The notes under the pieces were generated by a model, which worked only from the letters and a program-made list of their open reading frames with translations, was not told the DNA's origin and did not search any database. Position numbers and translations under genes: made by a program. 64,000 nt of DNA. It comes from Desulfofustis glycolicus DSM 9705 (lineage in GTDB: Bacteria; Desulfobacterota; Desulfobulbia; Desulfobulbales; Desulfocapsaceae). Shown piece after piece: positions 51,753 to 59,374 of the stretch; the first letter of the stretch is position 1, and the number at the start of each line of letters is the position of its first letter. The stretch lies in NCBI RefSeq assembly GCF_900130015.1, contig NZ_FQXS01000004.1:1-64000 (forward strand). Direction: 5' to 3'.

Positions 51753-53252
51753 TTACAGCCACGTTCCTTCCAGCCCCTTTTTTTTGATCTTTTCCAGCAG
51801 GGTGGTCCGTTTCAAACACAGGAGGCGGGCCGCTTCCTTTTTGTTGCCGGCGGTGAATTTCATGGCCGTCAAGATCAGTTCGCTCTCGAACTCATTGATC
51901 AGGTCGTTGAAATCAACCGGGCCGCTGGCGAGATCGATTGACTGATCCTTTTCGGGCATGGCGAAGGCGGCAAAGAGATCGGCTCGTTCCTGGAGTATTT
52001 CATTCTCCAGGCCGTTATTGGGCCATAGGCTGCCGTCTGTTTCAGGTACCACTTCAGAGGCCGAGCGAAGGAATTTGTCGGGTAGGTCCTGGGGCCGGAT
52101 TCTTCTGCCGCTATAAAGAATCGACATGTGTTGCACGAGGTTTTCCAGTTCGCGGACATTGCCGCGCCAGTCGTATTGCATCAACAGCGATACGGCTTCC
52201 GGCGAAAACGCGATTTTTTCCCGGCCGCGCTCGACAGTAAAGGCCTCGATGAAACGTTCGAGCAAAAGGGGGATATCTTCACAGCGTTCTCGCAGAGGCG
52301 GTACCTGGATCGGTACGACGCTGAGGCGATAGTAGAGATCTTCCCGGAAATCACCTTTCCTGACCAACGTTTCGAGGTCGCAATGGGTTGCGGCGACGAT
52401 TCTGGTATCCACCGGAATCGCTTTGAGCGAGCCGACCGGTTCAAACTCCTTTTCCTGGAGAACCCTCAGGAGTTTGGCCTGCAGGGCGGGTTTCATATCA
52501 CCGATTTCATCGAGGAAGAGGGTGCCCTGGTCGGCATATTGGATGCGTCCGGTCTTGTTCTGGCCGGCCCCGGTAAACGAACCTTTCAGGTGGCCGAACA
52601 ACTCGCTTTCCAGCAGATCGTCCGGGATGGCGGCACAATTGACCGGCACGAAATTATGGACTCGCCGTTTGCTTTTGGCATGAATGGCCTTGGCCACCAG
52701 TTCTTTTCCGGTTCCCGATTCACCGCGAATCAGTACGGTGGCGTAGTCGTCCTGGGCGACCCGGTGGATCAGTTCAAACAGCATACTCATCGCGGGGCCG
52801 CCGCCGATAAAACCGGGGATTCTACGATTGGCGGCGGCCGCCCTCCGGACTGCGGTCGCCGGGCTATGGGCAAGTTTGGCCTGTAACCGTTTCATTGCCA
52901 GATCCACCTCGACCGGATCGAGTGGTGTGGTCAGGTAGAAAAAAACATCGAGTTCGATTGCCGTTTGCAGATGTGTTTGGCTGTCGGCAGCCAGCACCGG
53001 TATGATCAGCAGATCGGGATGATACGAGGCGATTTTACGCAACTGGGCCGCAAACGAGGCAGCGATGCCGTTGCTGTCGGAGATGATCAGGGCCTGGTGG
53101 ACCTGCGCCCCCAATTCGGGCAGGACGCGATCTTCATTGACGCAGATCACCTCGCTGGTTGGCAGGATCTCCTGCATGGACTGGAGGATCACGGAGCATT
53201 GATCCTGGACGTGAACAGCGACAAGAATACGGGTGGACAGTTGACGAGTCAT
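51753..53252 (-). CDS. Sigma-54-dependent flagellar activator, FleQ/FlrA-like
   Basis: This 499-aa protein has an N-terminal receiver-like domain (about 1-125), a central AAA+ domain and a C-terminal Fis-type helix-turn-helix (GNKKEAARLLCLKRTTLLEK). The AAA+ domain has Walker A GESGTGKE at 177-184, the sigma-54 contact loop GSFTGA at 224-229 and Walker B TLFLDEIGDM. The receiver lacks normal residues: the phospho-Asp region reads LIISDSNG and the Lys position is Thr in YLTTPLDP. It is thus FleQ-like, not a phosphorylated NtrC type. Its probable targets are early flagellar promoters such as that at 48156-48171. FlhG in the same window is the expected antagonist. It is 19 nt after the cyclic-nucleotide-binding gene. 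Confidence 0.85.
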   Translation of the reverse strand: MTRQLSTRILVAVHVQDQCSVILQSMQEILPTSEVICVNEDRVLPELGAQVHQALIISDSNGIAASFAAQLRKIASYHPDLLIIPVLAADSQTHLQTAIELDVFFYLTTPLDPVEVDLAMKRLQAKLAHSPATAVRRAAAANRRIPGFIGGGPAMSMLFELIHRVAQDDYATVLIRGESGTGKELVAKAIHAKSKRRVHNFVPVNCAAIPDDLLESELFGHLKGSFTGAGQNKTGRIQYADQGTLFLDEIGDMKPALQAKLLRVLQEKEFEPVGSLKAIPVDTRIVAATHCDLETLVRKGDFREDLYYRLSVVPIQVPPLRERCEDIPLLLERFIEAFTVERGREKIAFSPEAVSLLMQYDWRGNVRELENLVQHMSILYSGRRIRPQDLPDKFLRSASEVVPETDGSLWPNNGLENEILQERADLFAAFAMPEKDQSIDLASGPVDFNDLINEFESELILTAMKFTAGNKKEAARLLCLKRTTLLEKIKKKGLEGTWL

Positions 53253-53271
53253 GAATAACCGGTACGATCAC

Positions 53272-53763
53272 TCATCGTTTGCTTTGCATCAGATCTGCCA
53301 GCTTGCTGGAGGTGCGTCTCATGTTCAAGCTGAGCAGGCGGGCGATTTTCTGCATAATCTTGACGCCCAGTGCCGGCGATTTCTGGGTCAGCAGATCGAA
53401 GCCCTTTTCCGTGAGCGTTACCATGGTAGTCGGCTGTTTGGCCATGACCGTGGCCGAACGCGTCGATTTGTCAATCAAGGCCATTTCGCCGATCGAACTT
53501 CCCTTGGTTAATCGGGCTATTACCATGTTTTCGCCGGTCTCCGATTTTTTCAGGACCTCGAGGACACCGCTGACGACAAAGCCCATAAAGGTGCCGCGAT
53601 CACCTTCAACGAACAAAAATTCACCACGCTGCAAGTGAATGAAACTCATGTGCCGGGCAAGGACGGTGAGTTCATCGACATGGAAACTGTCAAAAATGGG
53701 TAGGCTGACCAGAAAGTGTCTGGTATCCTCTTCAGATTCTGATAATTTGGTCTGCTGCATCAT
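53272..53763 (-). CDS. Cyclic-nucleotide-binding domain protein without DNA-binding domain
   Basis: This 163-aa protein is one cNMP-binding domain: a beta-roll with GEFLFVEGDRGTFMGFVVSG and the phosphate-binding cassette GSSIGEMALIDKSTRSATVM. After the C-helix (LGVKIMQKIARLLSLNMRRT) it ends without a helix-turn-helix, so it is not a CRP-type regulator. It probably senses a nucleotide and acts on a partner. The closest candidate is the FleQ-like gene 19 nt downstream in the same operon. Confidence 0.85.
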   Translation of the reverse strand: MMQQTKLSESEEDTRHFLVSLPIFDSFHVDELTVLARHMSFIHLQRGEFLFVEGDRGTFMGFVVSGVLEVLKKSETGENMVIARLTKGSSIGEMALIDKSTRSATVMAKQPTTMVTLTEKGFDLLTQKSPALGVKIMQKIARLLSLNMRRTSSKLADLMQSKR

Positions 53764-54002
53764 CCGTTATAAAGTAAGGGAACGTAAGTGATTGACACGT
53801 CGGCCGCTGCCCCGAAAAATCTGCTATAGTGTCCCAGCTTCGATCCGTCTGTCAAAAAACGGACACCATGCAAACTGGCTTTACTATATCACAGTCGAAT
53901 ATTCGATAACAAGATCATGTCCGGCATTTCTCAAGAAAAGGCAACAATTGGGAAAGCGATGTCTGTTACTGGAACGTATCGATCCGATGAAGGTTCAGAA
54001 AA

Positions 54003-54566
54003 ATGACACAAACGAACGGTATCGGGATGGACACAACCGGGTTTCACTGCCGGTTCGGCAGCGTGTCGTTTATCTGCGCACTTCTGATGGTGAGCCTGAC
54101 CGTGCTGCAGCCGGCTCGTGCCGAAAAACTGGAGATAGGCCGGAAAATTACGGTTCGCGCTGGCTCGGTTATTGACGGTGACTCGATAATGGTTAAGAAA
54201 GACAATCAGGATATCGAAGTCAGATTGTTCGGCATCGATGCGCCGGAGTTTGATCAACCAGGGTCGAAGGCTGCCAGACAACACCTTGCGGCGTTGGTCG
54301 CCGGTAGAGCACTTCTGATGGAAGTCATTGATCACGATGTCTACGGCCGAACCGTTGCCCTGATCAGCGCCGGAGTTGGGTCCGTTAACGAGGAACAGGT
54401 GAGAACCGGACAAGCCTGGGTGCACCCACGGTACTGCCGGATACCAATCTGTGATCGCTGGCGTGCTCAGCAGCAGCAGGCCTGTTCGCGCAAGATTGGA
54501 CTGTGGCGACAGCAGCGGCCGGTGCCGCCCTGGCGCTGGAAAGCACAAAAAGCTACGCGTCGCTGA
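54003..54566 (+). CDS. Exported thermonuclease-like (SNase) protein
   Basis: This 187-aa protein has a signal peptide with a cleavage-like ...QPARAEKL, then a staphylococcal nuclease fold: SVIDGDSIMVKKD, EVRLFGIDAPEFDQPGSKAA and DHDVYGRTVALI. The catalytic Arg, Asp and Glu of the family are in the RLFGIDAPE block and the second Arg in GRT. It ends with IGLWRQQRPVPPWRWK, a usual end in this family. It should cut nucleic acid outside the cytoplasm with Ca2+. Its connection to the flagellar genes is unclear. An extended -10-like TGCTATAGT lies about 175 nt upstream, but no good -35 pairs with it. Confidence 0.85.
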   Translation: MTQTNGIGMDTTGFHCRFGSVSFICALLMVSLTVLQPARAEKLEIGRKITVRAGSVIDGDSIMVKKDNQDIEVRLFGIDAPEFDQPGSKAARQHLAALVAGRALLMEVIDHDVYGRTVALISAGVGSVNEEQVRTGQAWVHPRYCRIPICDRWRAQQQQACSRKIGLWRQQRPVPPWRWKAQKATRR

Positions 54567-54704
54567 CGACAGGGGCCATCGAGCGGAACGCATTGGCTGG
54601 GAGAGGGATGTTACGGTCGATGTCGCCATGCTCCGGAATCGGCGGCGGGCACCGGAAACGACAGAAACATGATGCTCCAGGACCATCTTCTGAAAGGATT
54701 TGTT

Positions 54705-55856
54705 ATGAAAATCACAGCTCACAAAACGTTGGTGACGGTGCTGCTCAGCGGCGTAGTCGGAATCCTCTGCCAGCCCGGTCTCGGTATCGCCGGCGAGGAG
54801 GATGAACAGGTTCGAAACAACATCGATACCCTTATCAAAACAAATAGTTGCGCCGGCTGTGAGCTGCGGGGGGCCGATCTCAACCGGCTCGATCTGACCG
54901 GCGCTGATCTGCGTGATGCCGATCTCAGCGGTGCCTCACTCTACCTGGTCAACCTCGCTGACGCCGATTTGCGTGGTGCCAATTTGCAGGGAGCTCAGTT
55001 CGGCGGGGCCGATCTGGCCAATGCCGATTTGCGGGGCGCCGATCTGCAGGGTGCCGTTTTTGCCGGGGCCTATACCGTCGGCACGAAAATGGATGACGAA
55101 CCCGGGCTGGCCGAGGCAGAGTTGGATACAGCCGAACCGGTTGCCGACGAACAGGACGTGCGTTCCGTTGACGGAGCTACCGAGGAAAAAGCCGGCCTTG
55201 TCGAGCAACAGGTCGATCCGATGGAGCGGCAACGGCCCGGATCGGGAGCGCTGCAAGCGCTGCCGGAGAAGCGAATCGCCCCTCCGTCCCCGGTGAAAAT
55301 CGATGCCGATGCCTCCCCGACAACCAGTACCCGACCCGCGATTCCGGAAAACGCGCCGACTGTTGCCGGCGCTACTGAGCAGCCGGCAGCAGTCGGCGGG
55401 CAACAGTCGACAGACGATGGCCCGGTCGAGGCCGAAAATAACCGGCCGGACGATTTGCCGGCGAGTACCGATCAGGTGCAGGCAGAGCGCGGAGGAGTGG
55501 CTCCGGCCGATCCGGATGAAGACTTGGCCGCAGCCCTGGCCAGACTGCTGAACACCGGGTCCTGCTATCGATGCACTTTGGCCGGGGCTGATCTCAGCGG
55601 GAAAAATCTGAGCGAAGCTGATTTGGAGAGTGCTGATTTGACGGGGGCAGATCTGAGTGGAGCGAGCCTTAAAGGTGCCAACCTGAAAAATGTTTCGTTT
55701 CGCAACGCCACGCTGACCAAGGCACGGCTCGACAAGGCCGATCTCTACAAGGCCGACTTTTCAGGTGCCGATCTCAGCGGTGCTTCGTTTTCCGGGGCCG
55801 AAACGGATGAAGCTGATTTCAGTGGTGCGATCGGCTATCAGACAACTACTGATTGA
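54705..55856 (+). CDS. Exported protein with two pentapeptide-repeat domains, each led by a CxxC motif
   Basis: AAAGGA before ATG 54705 sets the start (not 54669), giving 383 aa with a signal peptide. Residues about 49-125 hold CAGC (C49, C52) and about a dozen A(D/N)LxG pentapeptides. A Pro/Glu/Ala-rich linker of about 150 residues follows. A second block begins with CYRC (C287, C290) and continues as AGADLSGKNL to the end. Pentapeptide repeats make a right-handed beta-helix; the CxxC at the head of each block may bind metal, carry heme-like cofactors or form a disulfide cap. It follows the nuclease gene by about 140 nt on the same strand. No clear role is known. Confidence 0.75.
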   Translation: MKITAHKTLVTVLLSGVVGILCQPGLGIAGEEDEQVRNNIDTLIKTNSCAGCELRGADLNRLDLTGADLRDADLSGASLYLVNLADADLRGANLQGAQFGGADLANADLRGADLQGAVFAGAYTVGTKMDDEPGLAEAELDTAEPVADEQDVRSVDGATEEKAGLVEQQVDPMERQRPGSGALQALPEKRIAPPSPVKIDADASPTTSTRPAIPENAPTVAGATEQPAAVGGQQSTDDGPVEAENNRPDDLPASTDQVQAERGGVAPADPDEDLAAALARLLNTGSCYRCTLAGADLSGKNLSEADLESADLTGADLSGASLKGANLKNVSFRNATLTKARLDKADLYKADFSGADLSGASFSGAETDEADFSGAIGYQTTTD

Positions 55857-55910
55857 CCCCATGACGGGGCGTCACAACGAAGCCTGAAAATCGGCATCGT
55901 GGCCGCGGAT

Positions 55911-56006
55911 GGGCTGGTTGGTCCTCCCTCCGACTGCTGCGCTATGGCCTGATTCTCCGCCCAGCCGGGCCTTCACGAGGCAGCCTCCGAGAGAACCAAC
56001 CAGCCC
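55911..56006. repeat. Long inverted repeat between convergent genes
   Basis: GGGCTGGTTGGT (55911-55922) and ACCAACCAGCCC (55995-56006) are perfect 12-nt inverted arms 72 nt apart, with partial complementarity continuing inside (CTCC / GGAGG-type stretches). The stretch 55857-56100 holds no gene that I can support. The element may fold into a long, imperfect hairpin and serve as a bidirectional end signal or be a small mobile palindrome. Confidence 0.5.
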
Positions 56007-56093
56007 GGGGAGTTCAGCCTGTGAAACTGATTTTCATATAATAAAACAAAGGTGGCGAACACCAGCGAGAACGGGCCGGCACGGTCGGAACTG

Positions 56094-56111
56094 ACGGCAA
56101 TTAATTGCCGT
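56094..56111. other. 18-bp perfect palindrome at the end of the response-regulator gene
   Basis: ACGGCAATTAATTGCCGT overlaps the last codons and stop of the minus-strand regulator gene. On the plus strand it is followed by TTTTC, so it could be a weak terminator for the exported pentapeptide gene. Confidence 0.35.
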
Positions 56112-56676
56112 TTTCACAAAGGATGGTAATGGCCCTGGCGATACGCTCGTCTTCCGGCAGCGTATCGTCGGTCAACAGATCTTCTACCGCATCGATGAGT
56201 TGCTGCTTTTTGGCGACGGTCATTTCAAGATTTTGAATGGTTTCCGAAGCGGCGCTCTCGGTAACCGTCATCGCCTGCTCGATGTCCTTGGCGGAACGAA
56301 GAATGGTCTTGACGTTGGCGATTTTGTCGAGTCTGAGGAATAATTCATCGAAATTGATCGGTTTTTCCAGATAATCAGTAGCTCCTTTTTTCATCGCTTC
56401 CACCGCCGAATCAATCGAGCTATGGGCGGTAATCAGCACCACCTGGGTATCCGGATAAAGGTTTTTCGTGATCTCCAGAACCTCGATTCCCCCAATGCCG
56501 CCCGGCATCATCAAATCGGTGAGGACGACGTCGAACGGTTGTTCCCGGAGCGCGGCTTCCGCCTGTTGGCCGTTTTCGGCAACCGACACGACATAGGACT
56601 GCTTGGCCAGTCGTTGTTCAAGCAGGCGCCGGATAACCGGGTCGTCGTCGACAACAAGAATCGTGAGATTTTCCAT
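56101..56676 (-). CDS. Response regulator with C-terminal helical extension
   Basis: The ATG at 56676 gives MENLTILVVDDDPVIRRLLE, the usual receiver start; the longer frame from 56754 runs into cheR. The receiver is complete: D54 in LTDLMMP, T in LITAHS and K in YLEKPIN. About 70 residues follow it (MTVAKKQQLIDAVEDLLTDD, then TLPEDERIARAITILCENGN); these are helical and match no output domain that I know. It is the last gene of the cheA-cheW-cheB-cheR run, so CheA may phosphorylate it. Confidence 0.85.
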   Translation of the reverse strand: MENLTILVVDDDPVIRRLLEQRLAKQSYVVSVAENGQQAEAALREQPFDVVLTDLMMPGGIGGIEVLEITKNLYPDTQVVLITAHSSIDSAVEAMKKGATDYLEKPINFDELFLRLDKIANVKTILRSAKDIEQAMTVTESAASETIQNLEMTVAKKQQLIDAVEDLLTDDTLPEDERIARAITILCENGN

Positions 56677-56692
56677 GGCTGGGTACCTTTTG

Positions 56693-57529
56693 CTAAGACT
56701 TCTGGTAAAAGATCGTGCGCAAGTGCCGTTTCGGGACGAACCGAGGGCACACACCGGTCAACGATTCGGTGGAACCGATAACCAGGAACCCATCATCGGC
56801 CAGGCTGTCGGCGATCTTGTTGAAGAGAACCTTGCGATCTTCCAGAGTAAAATAGATGGCCACATTACGACAGAAGATGATATCGAATTTGCCGAGGCCC
56901 GTGAACGGTTGCATCAGGTTGTACTTGCGGAAGCTGACCATCGAACGAATCTCATCCTTGATCTTCCATGAGTCGCCAAATAACGTGAAATAGCGCTGCA
57001 GGGAACGTTGATCAAGGCCTCGTTCAATTTCGAAGCGGTTGTATTTCCCATAACTGGCCTGGGCGAGAGCGGCATCGGAGATATCGGTACCGAGCAGAGT
57101 GAACTGATACCGGGGAAGATCCCTGACCAACTCTTTGATGATAATGGCGATTGAATAGAGTTCCTGACCCGTAGAGGCCGCGGCACTCCAGATCTTGACC
57201 GGCGTTTTCAGGTTCGGCGCGGCAGGGGTGCGTGCGTCGATGATTTCCGGCAGCATCTTGTGCTGCAGTAGTTCGAAGGGTGCTTTGTCCCGGAAGAACA
57301 GCGTCTCGTTGGTCGATATCGCATCGACGATCTGGCGCTCGATGGTTTTACTGCCGTCCGAGCGCGCCTTGTTGTAGAGTTCTTGGTACGACGCGCAGCC
57401 GAGTTTTTCGGCAATCGAGCTGAGCCGTGTTTCAAAGAGATAGGATTTGCTGTGATCGAGATATATGCCGGAGACGCTGTGGATGTACTGCGCGATGACC
57501 TTGAGTTCGCCGGTCTGGATCTTCAGCAT
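56693..57529 (-). CDS. cheR: Chemotaxis protein methyltransferase CheR
   Basis: This 278-aa protein has the CheR N-terminal helical domain and the SAM-binding domain: TNETLFFRDKAPFELLQHKM, then IWSAAASTGQELYSIAI and DIIFCRNVAIYFTLEDRKVL. It ends with YLVIGSTESL-like FLVIGSTESLTGVCP. CheR adds methyl groups to glutamates of chemoreceptors. No receptor gene is in the window. It lies 16 nt before the response regulator; 167 nt separate it from cheB, with a 20-bp palindrome. Confidence 0.95.
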   Translation of the reverse strand: MLKIQTGELKVIAQYIHSVSGIYLDHSKSYLFETRLSSIAEKLGCASYQELYNKARSDGSKTIERQIVDAISTNETLFFRDKAPFELLQHKMLPEIIDARTPAAPNLKTPVKIWSAAASTGQELYSIAIIIKELVRDLPRYQFTLLGTDISDAALAQASYGKYNRFEIERGLDQRSLQRYFTLFGDSWKIKDEIRSMVSFRKYNLMQPFTGLGKFDIIFCRNVAIYFTLEDRKVLFNKIADSLADDGFLVIGSTESLTGVCPRFVPKRHLRTIFYQKS

Positions 57530-57611
57530 GAGGCACCCGGCGACACGATCGCGGCAAATGTTGGCAACTCCTCTCGGTGGGGCGCTGAGCGCACATAACC
57601 CGTCGGTGAGA

Positions 57612-57631
57612 CAGCAACGATATCGTTGCTG
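57612..57631. promoter_or_regulatory. 20-bp perfect palindrome upstream of cheR
   Basis: CAGCAACGATATCGTTGCTG lies in the 167-nt gap between cheB and cheR, about 85 nt before the cheR start. It has the size and symmetry of an operator for a dimeric regulator, but no T run follows it. Nothing in the window names the regulator. Confidence 0.4.
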
Positions 57632-57696
57632 AACATAGTGTTCGCTCGCCTTGATTTTACATGATCATTCGAATGTTTCAAGGCATCCCTCTGGGC

Positions 57697-58830
57697 TTAG
57701 GTTTTAACCGTTTTGATGATTTCGTCAGCGATCCTGCCGAGTGGGGCGACGACATCGACCAGCTTCTGTTCGATCGGGGCCTTGGGCATGCCGAAGACGA
57801 CACACGTCTCTTCGTTTTGAGCGATGATCCGCGCCCCTTTGCTTTTCAAGGTCTGCAGCCCCTTGGTGCCGTCGGAACCCATGCCGGTCATGATCACCGC
57901 TGTAGCCCGGTTGACGTAGTAATCACCAATGGAACGGAAGAGATAATCGACTGACGGCTTGCACGAGTTTTCCGGAGGATCGTCGGTAATTTTGATAACT
58001 CGATTGGTGCCGTCCGCCGCGGCGACGATTTTCATCTGCTTGCCGCCGGGGGCGATGTAGACGATGTTGGGCATTAGCGGTTCCCTCTCACTGGCCTCTT
58101 TGACGGTCAAACGACACTTTTTATCGAGACTGGCGGCCAGCGACCTGGTAAAGACCGGCGGCATGTGCTGGACGACGAGAATCGGAACGCCGAGGTCGGC
58201 AGGAAGTCCCGGCAGCATCTGGCCAAGCGCGTTTGGGCCGCCGGTCGAAATACCGATGACGACAATCTCCGATTTCGTTTTCCGTTCCGGGGTTCGTGTG
58301 GCAACGGGCATCGGGCGGGCCGGAGGAACCGCCGTTCGGGACCCGTCGCGCCCTCTCGCTCCGGTGGGTCGCTGCAACCCGGCTCGTCCGGAAACCATCC
58401 CGGCCGCGATCCGGGAACGGGCAAAGGCCTCGATCATCGGCTGCAGCATCTCTTTAAGCTGCCGCTTCCCGTCAGCCTGGCCGGCGCTTTGCTGCGGTTT
58501 CAGCAGGAAATCGAAGGCGCCGAGGTCGAGGGCGCGCATGGTCATGTCGCTGCCTTCGGCGGTCAGTGTCGAGAGCATGATAACGCCAACATCGAGCCTT
58601 TGCCGGCGGATCTCCTGGAGCACTTCGATGCCGTTCATCACCGGCATTTCTATGTCGAGGGTCAGCAGATCAGGCTTCAGGCTGGCGATCTTGGCAACGG
58701 CGATCTTGCCGTTATGAGCGACACCGGCAAGTTCGGCGCAGGGGAGTTCCTCGATGATATCGGAAACCGCCTTGCGGTAGACAATGGTATCGTCGATGAC
58801 GAGAACGCGGATTTTTTTCGTTGGAATCAT
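57697..58830 (-). CDS. cheB: Chemotaxis methylesterase CheB
   Basis: This 377-aa protein has a receiver with D59 (LTLDIEMPVMNG) and a C-terminal methylesterase domain with the catalytic Ser in GISTGGPNAL, His in VVQHMPP and Asp in TGMGSDGTKG. It removes methyl groups from chemoreceptors when phosphorylated by CheA. A charged linker with RPTGARGRDG lies between the domains. It is 10 nt after the cheW gene. Confidence 0.96.
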   Translation of the reverse strand: MIPTKKIRVLVIDDTIVYRKAVSDIIEELPCAELAGVAHNGKIAVAKIASLKPDLLTLDIEMPVMNGIEVLQEIRRQRLDVGVIMLSTLTAEGSDMTMRALDLGAFDFLLKPQQSAGQADGKRQLKEMLQPMIEAFARSRIAAGMVSGRAGLQRPTGARGRDGSRTAVPPARPMPVATRTPERKTKSEIVVIGISTGGPNALGQMLPGLPADLGVPILVVQHMPPVFTRSLAASLDKKCRLTVKEASEREPLMPNIVYIAPGGKQMKIVAAADGTNRVIKITDDPPENSCKPSVDYLFRSIGDYYVNRATAVIMTGMGSDGTKGLQTLKSKGARIIAQNEETCVVFGMPKAPIEQKLVDVVAPLGRIADEIIKTVKT

Positions 58831-58840
58831 CTCTTGCCGA

Positions 58841-59296
58841 TCATTCCTCGATGCTGAGGACTTTGTCGACGTCGAGGATGCCGATCAGCGTCTGCTCGGT
58901 CTTGTAGACACCGGTAAAGAAATCTCCCTGAATGCCATGCATGTTGGCTGGCGCGGATTCGCGCCGCTCCATGTCGGCACTGACCACATCGCTTATCTGC
59001 CGAACCAGCAGTCCGACGTGACCGCTGGAATCGTTGACGATGATATTGCGGGAATCCTGGTTGATTTCGGTCTCGCCGAGGCCGATTTTTTTTCCCAGGT
59101 CGATTATCGTAACAATCTGGCCGCGCAGATTGAGGATACCGATGACGTATTCAGGGGCCTGGGGCACCTTGGTCATCTGTGTCAGTTTATTGATTTCCTG
59201 AATTTTGAGGATATCCATGCCGCATAAGGCGTCACCGACATAAAAGGTGGCAAGTTCTACCATCCGTTTTACAGAATCAGTCTTCTTTTGTGCCAT
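58841..59296 (-). CDS. cheW: Chemotaxis coupling protein CheW
   Basis: This 151-aa protein is a single CheW domain: LATFYVGDALCGMDILKIQE and INKLTQMTKVPQAPEYVIGI with the NLRGQIVTIIDLGKK block. CheW connects CheA and the chemoreceptors. It follows cheA by 78 nt. Length is normal. The absence of receptor genes here means that the receptors are encoded elsewhere. Confidence 0.96.
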   Translation of the reverse strand: MAQKKTDSVKRMVELATFYVGDALCGMDILKIQEINKLTQMTKVPQAPEYVIGILNLRGQIVTIIDLGKKIGLGETEINQDSRNIIVNDSSGHVGLLVRQISDVVSADMERRESAPANMHGIQGDFFTGVYKTEQTLIGILDVDKVLSIEE

Positions 59297-59374
59297 AATA
59301 GTCTGTCCCTGTGCTGATAATGACGGCGCGGTCTCCGCTCATGTCCCCGATCTGTCTGACTGGTGCAAAGCTGC

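Noticed and set aside
53792-53830. TTGACA and TATAGT ahead of the nuclease gene
   Set aside because: The spacing is 27 nt, too long for a normal promoter. The extended -10 TGCTATAGT alone is only weak evidence.
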